From JANSWP01 sp041941305 (GTDB lineage Bacteria > Bacteroidota > Bacteroidia > Chitinophagales > Saprospiraceae), in NCBI GenBank assembly GCA_041941305.1, contig JBGTQJ010000018.1, positions 93,432-157,431 of the forward strand: a stretch of 64,000 bases of DNA. The letters are read 5' to 3'. The number at the start of each line of letters is the position of its first letter. Positions within the stretch are counted from its first letter, which is position 1. This document shows, piece after piece, positions 27,930-36,774 of this stretch. The notes beneath the pieces are model-generated. The model worked only from the letters and a program-made list of their open reading frames with translations, was not told the origin of the DNA and ran no database searches. Made by a program: the position numbers and the translations under genes.

Positions 27930-29351
27930 ATGAGAGTTCTACACGTTTTAGCAATTATTCTTTTTATTTCCGGGACATCGCTTTTTTCCCAGGAGAATAT
28001 CGATAGTGCCTTGATAGCTCAAGTGAAAAAAAAGGACACTATCCCTACCTGGGAATTGGGCATACACGCAGGACATATTTTTTCGGTGGGCAATGTAGAC
28101 TATCTGCCGGGACTTGGAACAGGCTTGACTTTTCGGAGGGCCCTGGATTATGTGTTTTCTATCAGGGGTGATATGTTTTATGGAAAAGTTCGGGGAGAAG
28201 ATAAAGGCAATGTTCGAAATTTTAATACGGATTGGCTTTCAGCTTCTATTCTTTGTGCGGTTACCTTAAATAATATGAAATGGAAAAGAGACGAAGAACG
28301 GAAGACCAATTTATATTTTCTGGGAGGAATGGGGGTCAACTATTTTACGGTGGAGATTGAGGACGAGGCATCGCCTATCCAGGAAATAGGAGGAAAGGTG
28401 AGTTATCATGGAGAGGTAGGTGCAGGATTTTCATTCAGAATAGGACCAAAAGCCAACTTAGGCTTAGAGCACAAAGCCTTTATTCCCTTTGGTGATCGGG
28501 GAGATTTGATTGATGGTTTTAGAACTCAAACGGCCAACAGTGCCCGTCGTACATTTTCAGATGTTTTACAATATTCAAATATCCATCTCAATTTGAATTT
28601 TCATAAATTCCATGATGAACCAGAGCCTAAGTATTGGATAAACCCAATGGATGGCATCTATGCAGAACTTGATGAAATAAAAGAAAAACTGACAGGCATG
28701 GAAGACAGCGATGATGATGGTGTGGTCGATTTTGTAGACAGGGAACCCAATACACCAAAAGGGGCAATTGTAGATACAAAAGGAGTAACAAAAGATGGAG
28801 ATTTGGATGGTATTCCTGATTTTAGAGATAGGGAACCGTATTCACCTCCAGGTTTTCCTATTGATGCCTATGGCGTAGCCAAACAAAATGTACAAAAAGT
28901 AGAAGAAGATGTAAGGGCAATTGTGCGAGATGAAATTTCAAAAATTGAATTTCCAAAGCCTCCTGCTCCCATAATTGAAACCAAAACATCCAATTGGTAT
29001 TTGCCCAATATATACTTTGAAGCTGGAAGTACAGAAATCAGCTCAATAGATCATGGAACCTTATTGACCATTGCGGAAGTCATGAAGGAGAATCCGGAAG
29101 AAAAATTTGTCGTTATTGGGCATACAGACAGAGCAGGTTCTGAAGCAGCAAACAATCGTTTGTCTTATAAGCGTGCTTTGTCTGTAGTCAATCAATTGGT
29201 GAATTTTGGCGTATTGAGAGATAATTTAATTTTGAAGTGGAAAGGCGAAAAATCTACGCTAATGAAAGGGCTACATGAAGTGAATCGGAGGGTAGAGATA
29301 CGACGGTCAAAAGGAGATATGGAGATGTTGCCACCAGAAGGAATTAGATAA
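27930..29351 (+). CDS. OmpA-family protein, paralogue 2 (OmpA2)
   Basis: 473 residues with the same plan as OmpA1: signal peptide, barrel (WELGIHAGHIFSVGNVDYL, FRRALDYVFSIRGDMFYG), TSP3-like calcium motifs (DSDDDGVVDFVDREP, DLDGIPDFRDREP) and an OmpA domain (FVVIGHTDRAGSEAANNRLS). It is more divergent from OmpA1 and OmpA3 than these are from each other: its linker has a different sequence and the calcium repeats are spaced differently. It lies between the receptor and the T9SS cargo in the same run, 50 bp before the latter. The spacing suggests a co-transcribed outer-membrane assembly. Confidence 0.9.
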   Translation: MRVLHVLAIILFISGTSLFSQENIDSALIAQVKKKDTIPTWELGIHAGHIFSVGNVDYLPGLGTGLTFRRALDYVFSIRGDMFYGKVRGEDKGNVRNFNTDWLSASILCAVTLNNMKWKRDEERKTNLYFLGGMGVNYFTVEIEDEASPIQEIGGKVSYHGEVGAGFSFRIGPKANLGLEHKAFIPFGDRGDLIDGFRTQTANSARRTFSDVLQYSNIHLNLNFHKFHDEPEPKYWINPMDGIYAELDEIKEKLTGMEDSDDDGVVDFVDREPNTPKGAIVDTKGVTKDGDLDGIPDFRDREPYSPPGFPIDAYGVAKQNVQKVEEDVRAIVRDEISKIEFPKPPAPIIETKTSNWYLPNIYFEAGSTEISSIDHGTLLTIAEVMKENPEEKFVVIGHTDRAGSEAANNRLSYKRALSVVNQLVNFGVLRDNLILKWKGEKSTLMKGLHEVNRRVEIRRSKGDMEMLPPEGIR

Positions 29352-29401
29352 TTCTTGTTCGAAACGCTTTTTTCCTAACCTTACCATAAAATTTATTATT
29401 T

Positions 29402-30304
29402 ATGAAAAACACCTTTACAGCTATCCTTGCAATTTTTCTTTTTTCCTTTAGTCATGCCCAGGAATTTCCAAATGGAGGTATGGAAGACTGGACGGTTTTG
29501 ATACCAGGTTTAGTGGCATTTCCTGATGGTTATTTTACCTCACAGGTTCGAGCAATTCAAGGCGCTCCTACCTCAGCTTCTCAAAGTAGCGATGCGTATG
29601 AAGGTTCTTCTTCATTATTATTAGAGACTCCTAATGGTGAATTTTCGGCTTGGGCTGCAATTGGCACCTTCAATATTGCCGATCCCATGAACCCTGCATT
29701 GGGAATGGATTTTACAGAAAGACCAGAAAAAATGCGTGGCTATTACAAAGGCAATATTGAAGGAAACGATATTGCACGGGTGATCTGCCTTTTATTAGCC
29801 AATGATGAGCAAGATACACTAGGTATTGGTTCTTGGGAATGGTCAGGTGTTGAAGCTAATTACACCATGTTTGAAGCAGATTTCACATACCTCTCAAATG
29901 AAACTCCAGATGAACTTCAAATCAACTTTTCTTCTAGTTACCTGGTCGATCCAGGTCTGGAAGAACCAGGCTTAACCAACCCAGGAAATCAAATTTATTT
30001 TGATGCAATGGAATTTCAATTGGCCAGTGGAATCAGGGTGCCACTATTCTCAAAATACAAAATTAATTTGTTTCCTAACCCTGCAGCAGATTTTGTAACT
30101 GTTGAATTTGGGGAAAATTTAGAGGGAGAGCTGGTCGAATTTTCCATTTACAGTTCAAGTGGGCAGTTGCTTCAAAGTCAGCAGATTAATCAAAAATTGA
30201 ATTTGATTGATATAAAACATATTCCTTCTGGTACATTCTATTACCAATTAAAACGATTGGATGGACAATTGTTGGATGGAGGAAGTTTTGTACGTCAACA
30301 TTGA
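29402..30304 (+). CDS. Secreted protein with T9SS type A sorting domain (PCMD-like)
   Basis: 300 residues. A signal peptide (AILAIFLFSFSHAQ) is followed by EFPNGGMEDWTV and a ~190-residue beta-sandwich that resembles the putative carbohydrate-metabolism (PCMD) or carbohydrate-binding type of domain (GSSSLLLETPNG, MRGYYKGNIEGND, YFDAMEFQL). The last ~75 residues form a type A CTD (INLFPNPAADFVTVEF, IYSSSGQLLQSQ, IPSGTFYYQLK) that directs T9SS export and surface attachment. It is last in the OmpA1 - receptor - OmpA2 run, so it may be a surface ligand-capturing partner of the receptor in place of a SusD (inference). Confidence 0.85.
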   Translation: MKNTFTAILAIFLFSFSHAQEFPNGGMEDWTVLIPGLVAFPDGYFTSQVRAIQGAPTSASQSSDAYEGSSSLLLETPNGEFSAWAAIGTFNIADPMNPALGMDFTERPEKMRGYYKGNIEGNDIARVICLLLANDEQDTLGIGSWEWSGVEANYTMFEADFTYLSNETPDELQINFSSSYLVDPGLEEPGLTNPGNQIYFDAMEFQLASGIRVPLFSKYKINLFPNPAADFVTVEFGENLEGELVEFSIYSSSGQLLQSQQINQKLNLIDIKHIPSGTFYYQLKRLDGQLLDGGSFVRQH

Positions 30305-31067
30305 TTACAAGGATAAGAGTCACCTCAAAGTTCTGTTTGAGATTCATTGAGATGACTAATTTTTCGAGCATTAAGTTAGAAGCTTTATGATACACCCCAT
30401 ATAATCATTAAGTAAAAACACCGAAAATTTGATTTTAGTAAAAATCTTGTATCTCCGATAAAGAATTAAACCGATATTTAAGCTACATTAGCAGTCCATT
30501 CGATAAAAATTTCATGAGGTTAGCCCAAGCCGAATTTTTGATTGTTTATATTTTCGGCTTGGGCTAAGTATTTATTGCGAAAAACCTCTTTTTTGAAATT
30601 AAAATCCCTCCTCGTTTAAATTCATTTATACGTAAAAAAAATATGTCTTTTTTAGCGTATTTTCTGCATGGAAAATGCATTAAAAAATATAGTTTTGCTT
30701 CAATTGAGAAGCTAATATTGGTAAATTTAGTATTAATTATTTTGAAAGTTTAATATTTGTAACAACAGATTTTCAGAGAGAGAATGCCCTTGATCCCCAT
30801 CAAAAACCTTTGAAAAGTCATTATAAAATAGAGCTTTGCGAAGGAAAAAAATTCTCAAAAATACCTGAAGGGATCACTCACGAACCATTAATGATAAGAT
30901 TGGAATAAAAAAAATAGGAAGAGAAAAGCAGCAATGGAATAATCAAAAATGATATGCCAACAGTTTCTCTTTTTGCTGAAAATCAAATAATTATGAATAA
31001 ACCTATAACCCTGACGATTGACAAAGAAATAGAGAACTCAAAATATCGAATAATAAAAACTTGCACT
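30305..31067. other. Intergenic region with a strong hairpin
   Basis: No gene is supported across ~760 bp. TTAGCCCAAGCCGAA (30520-30534) and its exact complement (30553-30567) form a 15-bp stem with an 18-nt AT-rich loop. It may terminate the four-gene run, although it is 215 bp past the last stop. The rest is AT-rich and presumably holds the OmpA3 promoter. Confidence 0.6.
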
Positions 31068-32486
31068 ATGAAGAGAATCGCAATACTTCTCGTATTTGCC
31101 TTCGGGGCCATCTTCAGCACAACTGCTCAAGACACGAATGACCCGACTACAGGCATATCCACCGCTCCGACTGATCACTCATGGGAAGTTGGACTTCATG
31201 GTGGACATTTTTTCTCAGCTGGAAACATCGATTTTACTCCTGGTTATGCCGGAGGTATTCATTTCCGTCGGGCTTTGGATTATGTTTTTTCTCTAAGACT
31301 TGATTTAATGTATGGACAAGCCAATGGGGAGGATGAAGGCAATACCCGGGGATTTACCAATACCTGGTATTCAGGATCCTTGCAAGGCATTGCTTCACTC
31401 AATAATTTAAAATGGAATCTTGGAGAGCGAAAGACCAATTTGTATGCATTGGCTGGAGTTGGAGTAAATGGATTTGAAGCCGACCTGACCCGAAATGGGG
31501 AACCTACAGATGAAAAAACCGAAAATGAGGTAGTTGGACATGGAGAAATTGGAGCTGGAATAGGTTTTAGAATCAATAACCGAGTGAATATAGGTTTGGA
31601 GCACAAAGCCATGTTTATTTTTGGAAAACGTGGAGATTTGGTTGATGTAGTTTCCACTATTACCAATTCGGAAGACAGGAGTACCTTTAGAGATGTACTC
31701 AATTATACGAGTGTCCGTTTGAACTTCAACCTTGGTAATCCTGCAACCCATATGGAACCACTTTATTGGCTCAATCCGCTGGATGCTGTTCTTGCGGATA
31801 TCGATAAATTAAAAGATGCCCGAGTTACATTTAATGATTCGGATGGTGATGGAGTCATTGATATGTTGGATGAAGAAGAAGATACTCCTGAAGGTGCTGC
31901 TGTCAGCGCCAAAGGAATTGCGCTGGACAGTGATGGCGATGGATTGAGGGATTATGAAGACAAGGAACCTTACTCTCCGCCTCAATATACCACCAATTCA
32001 GAAGGTGTAGCCGAAGTGCCCAATGTCATGGATGATGTGGAAAAAATGATAGATGAAAAGCTAAAGAATTTTCAGCCTAAAACTGAAACGCCACCGGCCA
32101 CATCTACTATTTCTTACTGGTATATGCCAACTATTTATTTTGGTTTGGATAGCTATACTATTCAGGATAATGATTATGGAACCTTAGCGAATGTAGCCGA
32201 GATGATTAAGTCCAATCCAAATATGAAGTTTGTCGTAATTGGACACACCGATCAAACTGGCTCAGAAGAGTACAATACTCGCTTATCCTACCAAAGAGCA
32301 AAAGCGGTAATCGATCATTTGACAGAAAATGGAAAAGTAGATAGAGGATCGCTTATATTAAACTACAGGGGTGAAGCAAGCAATCTGGCCGAAGGGAGGC
32401 ATCGCATTAATCGGCGAGTAGAATTTAGAGTAGCTAGCAATGAAACTGAAATGACTGAACCAGCTGGCTCAAGTTCTGGCAATTAA
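31068..32486 (+). CDS. OmpA-family protein, paralogue 3 (OmpA3)
   Basis: 472 residues, the same length as OmpA1. The open frame extends 38 codons upstream, but ATG 31068 is followed by a signal peptide (MKRIAILLVFAFGAIFSTTAQ), and the context CACTATGAAGAGA is identical to that at the OmpA1 start, so this start is chosen. The barrel, TSP3-like motifs (DSDGDGVIDMLDEEED, DSDGDGLRDYEDKEP) and OmpA domain (FVVIGHTDQTGSEEYNTRLS) closely track OmpA1. A strong terminator follows immediately, so unlike OmpA1 it is not simply co-transcribed with the receptor next to it. Confidence 0.9.
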   Translation: MKRIAILLVFAFGAIFSTTAQDTNDPTTGISTAPTDHSWEVGLHGGHFFSAGNIDFTPGYAGGIHFRRALDYVFSLRLDLMYGQANGEDEGNTRGFTNTWYSGSLQGIASLNNLKWNLGERKTNLYALAGVGVNGFEADLTRNGEPTDEKTENEVVGHGEIGAGIGFRINNRVNIGLEHKAMFIFGKRGDLVDVVSTITNSEDRSTFRDVLNYTSVRLNFNLGNPATHMEPLYWLNPLDAVLADIDKLKDARVTFNDSDGDGVIDMLDEEEDTPEGAAVSAKGIALDSDGDGLRDYEDKEPYSPPQYTTNSEGVAEVPNVMDDVEKMIDEKLKNFQPKTETPPATSTISYWYMPTIYFGLDSYTIQDNDYGTLANVAEMIKSNPNMKFVVIGHTDQTGSEEYNTRLSYQRAKAVIDHLTENGKVDRGSLILNYRGEASNLAEGRHRINRRVEFRVASNETEMTEPAGSSSGN

Positions 32487-32490
32487 AATA

Positions 32491-32528
32491 AAAAAATGGT
32501 CAGGCTTTCTTGAGCCTGACCATTTTTT
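32491..32528. terminator. Intrinsic terminator between OmpA3 and TonB receptor 2
   Basis: AAAAAATGGTCAGGCT (32491-32506) and its perfect complement (32513-32528) with a 6-nt loop, flanked by A and T runs. It starts 4 bp after the OmpA3 stop codon and can act in both directions. Confidence 0.92.
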
Positions 32529-32658
32529 TAGGGAAAAAGTAAGAAAAGCATTTATTCCTTCCAAAAATCTATTAGAAAACTACCTCCTAGCTAGTACTGA
32601 CCATATTATTGAAACACAATTTATTAACTCGTCCTTACAGGGCATACCACTTTTTGCG

Positions 32659-35178
32659 ATGAGAAGATACTTATCATTATTTATCATATTAGTAATTCCA
32701 TATCTATTAAGTGCTCAGGCAATCATTCAAGGCAAGATAAAAGATGTCACGAATAATGAGCCACTCATTGGAGCATTTATTAGTTTGAAAGGAACCAATT
32801 TGGTTTCAGTTTCTGATGAAAAAGGGGATTATTATATCATTACCCCTGCACCAAGCCAACCACAAAAGCTAATACTGGTGGTTACTCATTTAGGGTACAG
32901 AGACAATTTCGAAATTGTAGAACTGCTGCCAATTGATGACGGGGAGACCATATTCAAAGATTTTGAATTGGAACCTGATCCACTGACCTTGAAGGATGTC
33001 ACCATAACAGCAAATAAAGTGGAAGAGGAACTTCAGGATGTTCCAGTAGCGGCTACCGTTTTAGATGCTGAAAACCTGGAGAAACGAACTGTTTCGAATA
33101 CGGAAGAAGCGCTACAGGCGATTCCAAATTTAATTACTGATGCTTATTTGCCGAGTCGAGCGACTTTTTCCTTACGCGGTCTGGCATCTGATTTTACCAA
33201 TCTCGGGGTTGAGAATTCTGTAGGACTATACATTGATGACGTATTCTATTCCCGCTCCTTCAATTTCAATCAAACCCTGATAGATATTCAAAGAGTGGAA
33301 GTACTCAGAGGCCCTCAGGGAACCCTTTTTGGCAAGAATACTGTAGGAGGAGTGCTCCATATCATTTCTGAAAAGCCCAAATTCGGCAATTATGGCTCAA
33401 TTGAACTCAATGCCGGAAACTTTCAATACTTTCAAACCAGAGGAAAGGCGAATGTAGAATTGGTGGAGGATAAAGTGGCGCTTAGACTATCTGGTGCCTT
33501 TAGAAAGCGCGATGGTTGGCTTTTAGAAAGAAATGAAAAAGTCGGAGATGAAAATGGTATTTTGTTTTACGGTGGAAGAGCTTCTTTATTGTTTAAGCCA
33601 TCAGAAAAACTGGAAGTTTTACTTACCGGAAATTATGCCACGGACCAAAGAGCAGACTTTACCATTGATTATAAAGTACCAGATGATAGTTTGAATCGAC
33701 TACCAATAGATGCTTCCCAGATGGATCAATTTGATCGGAAGGTACACCAAAATGAGGAAGATGTATTTTTTAATCGCGAAAGTTATGGTGGTACTGCGAG
33801 GTTGGATTATAACCTGGGCAACATTCACAAAATAACATCTATTACGGCATTTAATCGCTCCACATCTGCCTTTTTACGTGATTTTGACGCCACTACAGTG
33901 GATGCAGCTGTTTTTGGAAAAGATGCAGGCATTAAAACACTTAGTCAGGAATTGCGGATCACAACTCCAAGGGAGAATCGAAAGTTATTTTACATAGCTG
34001 GAGTGTACTATTTACAAGAAGAGTTATCGAATAAGGATACCCTGGCAGGTAAACCGGGGATTGCACCAGTTTGGGAGGGCTTGCTAGCGAGCTTTGGGGT
34101 TCCGGTTGATTTGCCTGACAATTATGCTGAATCAGCCTCTAATGGCAGTATTGTAAGTTCGACCAGTTATGCAGCATATGTAAGTGGCTCCTATGAAATT
34201 TCTGACAGAATTCGATTGAATGGAGGGTTGCGATATAACTACGAGACAAAAGAAATTGAATATTGGCAAAGATGTAATTGTGTTCCTACGATTCCCATTT
34301 TGGGTTCTCCGTTTTTGGCTTTGGTGGCTCCGCCAATTGGTTTGGAATCAACTCCAATCATGAAAGATACGACCAATAGCGTAGTGACTTATAATGTGGG
34401 GATGGATTTTAAAACCACAGACAACGCATTACTTTATGTCAACTTTTCGAGAGGATTTAAAGCTTCTGGATTTAATGTAGGTCTTTCTCCAGATCCTGAC
34501 CTCAATCGAGTCGCCTTTTTGTTCGAACCTGAATTCATCAATAGTTATGAAGTAGGTCTGAAGTTGCGTTCTGGCAATCGTTTCCAATTCAATGCTGCAG
34601 CATTTGTAACGGATTTCAAAAATAAACAAGAGGTCGTAGCAGTGGGGAATAGTATTGCGGTGAGCAATGCCAAGACCGTTCAGGGACAAGGGGTTGAAGG
34701 GGAGTTTACGGGAATTTGGAGTAAGTTTTTTAGAACAGATATTGCGCTTGGAGCCTTGAATCTCAAATATCAGGACTTTCCATTTCCCAATCCAGATGAC
34801 CCCTTTGGCAGTTCTACCATCAATTTGAGTGGAAACCGCTCTTTCAAAGCTGCGGATGTTACTTTTAAGTTTGCTCCTGAGTTTCACATGGACATTGGTC
34901 GAGAATTAAAATTGATGTTGAGGGGAGATTTGAACTATGTTGGAAAGGCTTATAATGACATTTTCAATACGGAAAGCCTGGCAAGAGAGCCTACAGCTGT
35001 CTTAAATGCCCGATTGGCGATTTCTACAAAACACGAGCGTTTCAGTCTGGCGATTTGGGGAAAAAACCTTACCGAATCTACCTATATACAACATGCATGG
35101 TCTTTCGTATTTGGAGACCATGTGGCGGTTAATCCACCCAGAATGGTTGGTGTGGAATTAAGAGCTAACTTCTATTGA
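32659..35178 (+). CDS. TonB-dependent receptor 2
   Basis: 839 residues, a close paralogue of the receptor at 25377. The CarboxypepD_reg-like domain (GKIKDVTNNEPLIGAFISLKG), the plug (DVPVAATVLDAENLEKR, RVEVLRGPQGTLFGKNTVGG) and the terminal VGVELRANFY correspond position by position. Extracellular loops differ most, for example around 500-590 where it carries WQRCNCVPTIPILG, so the ligand may differ. It follows OmpA3 after a terminator and 130 bp spacer, so it probably has its own promoter. The duplicated OmpA-receptor order argues for functional coupling. Confidence 0.95.
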   Translation: MRRYLSLFIILVIPYLLSAQAIIQGKIKDVTNNEPLIGAFISLKGTNLVSVSDEKGDYYIITPAPSQPQKLILVVTHLGYRDNFEIVELLPIDDGETIFKDFELEPDPLTLKDVTITANKVEEELQDVPVAATVLDAENLEKRTVSNTEEALQAIPNLITDAYLPSRATFSLRGLASDFTNLGVENSVGLYIDDVFYSRSFNFNQTLIDIQRVEVLRGPQGTLFGKNTVGGVLHIISEKPKFGNYGSIELNAGNFQYFQTRGKANVELVEDKVALRLSGAFRKRDGWLLERNEKVGDENGILFYGGRASLLFKPSEKLEVLLTGNYATDQRADFTIDYKVPDDSLNRLPIDASQMDQFDRKVHQNEEDVFFNRESYGGTARLDYNLGNIHKITSITAFNRSTSAFLRDFDATTVDAAVFGKDAGIKTLSQELRITTPRENRKLFYIAGVYYLQEELSNKDTLAGKPGIAPVWEGLLASFGVPVDLPDNYAESASNGSIVSSTSYAAYVSGSYEISDRIRLNGGLRYNYETKEIEYWQRCNCVPTIPILGSPFLALVAPPIGLESTPIMKDTTNSVVTYNVGMDFKTTDNALLYVNFSRGFKASGFNVGLSPDPDLNRVAFLFEPEFINSYEVGLKLRSGNRFQFNAAAFVTDFKNKQEVVAVGNSIAVSNAKTVQGQGVEGEFTGIWSKFFRTDIALGALNLKYQDFPFPNPDDPFGSSTINLSGNRSFKAADVTFKFAPEFHMDIGRELKLMLRGDLNYVGKAYNDIFNTESLAREPTAVLNARLAISTKHERFSLAIWGKNLTESTYIQHAWSFVFGDHVAVNPPRMVGVELRANFY

Positions 35179-35221
35179 GAAAGAAAAATGATTTTCAAAA
35201 AACATGCGTCATCCCCCCAAA

Positions 35222-35301
35222 GGCAGGGGTGATTGGTTCTATTATTTTTTCATTTTAATTTTGATTAAAAACAGTTTAAATTAGAACCAATCACTCCTGC
35301 C
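35222..35301. terminator. 20-bp stem with AT-rich inner hairpin after TonB receptor 2
   Basis: GGCAGGGGTGATTGGTTCTA (35222-35241) pairs with 35282-35301 with one mismatch. Inside, TTTTAAT and ATTAAAA form a second stem. It starts 44 bp past the receptor stop. Probable 3' end structure. Confidence 0.6.
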
Positions 35302-35375
35302 CCAAAGGACAGGCTGAATTTTGACAATAAAAAACCTTTCGTTTATCTTCTTTACTTAATTCTTTGAAATTCAAT

Positions 35376-35432
35376 TTGTTGCGGGGTGCGAGTTGTGGAT
35401 TTGATCAACCCGCAACTCGCACCCCGCAACAA
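35376..35432. terminator. Perfect 20-bp GC-rich hairpin between convergent genes
   Basis: TTGTTGCGGGGTGCGAGTTG (35376-35395) and its exact complement (35413-35432), loop 17 nt. It sits between the plus-strand receptor and minus-strand rdgB and is far more GC-rich than its surroundings. It may terminate rdgB (79 bp past its stop), but it lacks a T run on either side. Confidence 0.65.
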
Positions 35433-35510
35433 AGGTATATTACATATTAAGTTGGAATTCAATGATTTAAGATACAATCGAAAAATTTGGTGTGATTCAT
35501 GTTTTTGTTT

Positions 35511-36098
35511 TTAGGAAACAGTTCCCTCTTTCAAAAAGGCAATTAATTTTTTGATTGCCCTCCCTCTGTGACTGATCTCATTTTTCACATCCTTCCCCAT
35601 TTCCGCAAAAGTAATATCATAACCTTCTGGTTGAAAAATAGGATCATAACCAAAACCACCATCTCCAGATTTTTGGTGGGTGATACTTCCCCTCACGATG
35701 CCTTCAAAAACCTGTTCTTTTCCATCAATAATCAAGGCCACTGCTGTTCGAAATTGAGCGCCTCGGCTAGATTTTCCATGTAAGTTTTTCAAGGCCTTGT
35801 CCATGTTGGCTTGTGCATTCCGGTCTGGACCTGCATATCGTGCTGTGTATATTCCAGGATCCCCATTTAGTGCATCTATCTCCAGTCCGGTATCTTCAGA
35901 GAAGCAGTTGTAGCCAAAATTTTTATATACATATCGCGCTTTTTGGAGTGCATTGCCTTCAAAGGTCGGGCTGGTCTCGGGTATTTCCTCTTCGCAGCCA
36001 ATGTCTTTTAAACTGAGTACTTCGTATTGTCCCTCTAGCATTTCCTTTACTTCTCTGACTTTGTGAGGGTTAGATGTGGCGAAAATTATTTTTTGCAT
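35511..36098 (-). CDS. rdgB: Non-canonical purine NTP pyrophosphatase (RdgB/HAM1)
   Basis: Hydrolyses dITP, dXTP and ITP to monophosphates, keeping deaminated purines out of nucleic acids. The 195 residues match the family. Motifs: IIFATSNPHKVREVKEML at the N-terminus (substrate binding), the acidic SEDTGLEIDALNGDPGIYTARYAG, GDGGFGYDPIFQPEGY and ISHRGRAIKKL near the C-terminus. Everything expected of the active site is present. It is followed by the GC-rich hairpin and preceded by a repeat-rich spacer. It may be co-transcribed with the hypothetical gene at 36214. Confidence 0.96.
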   Translation of the reverse strand: MQKIIFATSNPHKVREVKEMLEGQYEVLSLKDIGCEEEIPETSPTFEGNALQKARYVYKNFGYNCFSEDTGLEIDALNGDPGIYTARYAGPDRNAQANMDKALKNLHGKSSRGAQFRTAVALIIDGKEQVFEGIVRGSITHQKSGDGGFGYDPIFQPEGYDITFAEMGKDVKNEISHRGRAIKKLIAFLKEGTVS

Positions 36099-36104
36099 GG
36101 TTGT

Positions 36105-36181
36105 AACTGGTTTACTGGTTGCTGGGTTCTGGGTATTGCTGATACCATTGTGCCAAGGGCTAGCAAAATGGTGTTAGCAAT
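36105..36181. repeat. Short GGTT tract followed by REP-like hairpin element, copy 3
   Basis: ACTGGTTTACTGGTTGCTGGG (about 36106-36126) is a short form of the microsatellite. Directly after it ATTGCTGATACCATT (36135-36149) pairs with AATGGTGTTAGCAAT (36167-36181) with two G-T type mismatches. The 17-mer 36138-36154 is an exact inverted match to 1359-1375. Confidence 0.65.
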
Positions 36182-36213
36182 AGAACTCCAACCCACTGCC
36201 CACTGCTCACTGT

Positions 36214-36681
36214 CTATTTGTTCAAAAACATAGCTTGCAAGGCTCCCCAAAGTTGTTTTTTTAATGAGGGTTGTTGGTTGATTTCCTTTAAATCATGTGC
36301 AAATAGAAAAGTTTTTTCCTGAAAAAATAGAGGTTGATAAGCGGAAAAATTAAAATTCAGGCCGGCGCGCTGAGGGATTATTCCAAAGAAAATTCCGGTT
36401 TGGATGTCCTGGTTTTTACACAATTCTGTAAAACTAAATTGCTGATTGGATTGTAATTGAAGGTGCAAGCAATCTTTTGCCAAATCGTGTTGTACAGCCG
36501 CCAGTATTTTTTGTAGGAGTTGAATCAATTCTGCTCCATTTTCGTTGTGATTAGAAACAATCAACAATTTTTTTTCGTTTTCGCCAACAGCTTGTTTTTG
36601 CAATTTTTCGGATTCAAGCTGGGCAAATATTTGAAAGTCCAATAAATTGCTATTCAGAATATCATTTTGAAAATCTAACAT
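36214..36681 (-). CDS. Hypothetical protein, rdgB neighbour
   Basis: 155 residues, no signal peptide, no membrane segment. Glu/Gln/Leu-rich helices at the N-terminus lead into an alternating alpha/beta pattern: KLLIVSNHNENG, then TGIFFGIIPQRAGLNFNF, then YQPLFFQEKTFLFAHDLKEI, and a final helix LKKQLWGALQAMF. The pattern is reminiscent of small clamp-loader psi-like proteins annotated near such genes in Bacteroidota, but I cannot confirm this. It is divergent from ilvE, with the putative ilvE promoter in the 93-bp gap, and lies upstream of rdgB on the same strand. Confidence 0.65.
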   Translation of the reverse strand: MLDFQNDILNSNLLDFQIFAQLESEKLQKQAVGENEKKLLIVSNHNENGAELIQLLQKILAAVQHDLAKDCLHLQLQSNQQFSFTELCKNQDIQTGIFFGIIPQRAGLNFNFSAYQPLFFQEKTFLFAHDLKEINQQPSLKKQLWGALQAMFLNK

Positions 36682-36749
36682 TTTAAAAAATTTATTGAAA
36701 AATTTAAAGAAAAAACCTTTAATAATTCCAAATGTCGAATAAATTTAGT

Positions 36750-36757
36750 TAATTTTG
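36750..36757 (+). promoter_or_regulatory. Putative ilvE promoter -7 box
   Basis: TAATTTTG matches the Bacteroidota -7 consensus TAnnTTTG and ends 17 bp before the ilvE start codon, which would give a very short leader of about 10 nt. No good TTTG -33 element was seen. Confidence 0.4.
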
Positions 36758-36774
36758 TAAAAAAATTATAAAAG

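Noticed and set aside
30954..31067. 38-codon N-terminal extension of OmpA3
   Set aside because: It would place the signal peptide internally; the internal ATG context matches OmpA1.
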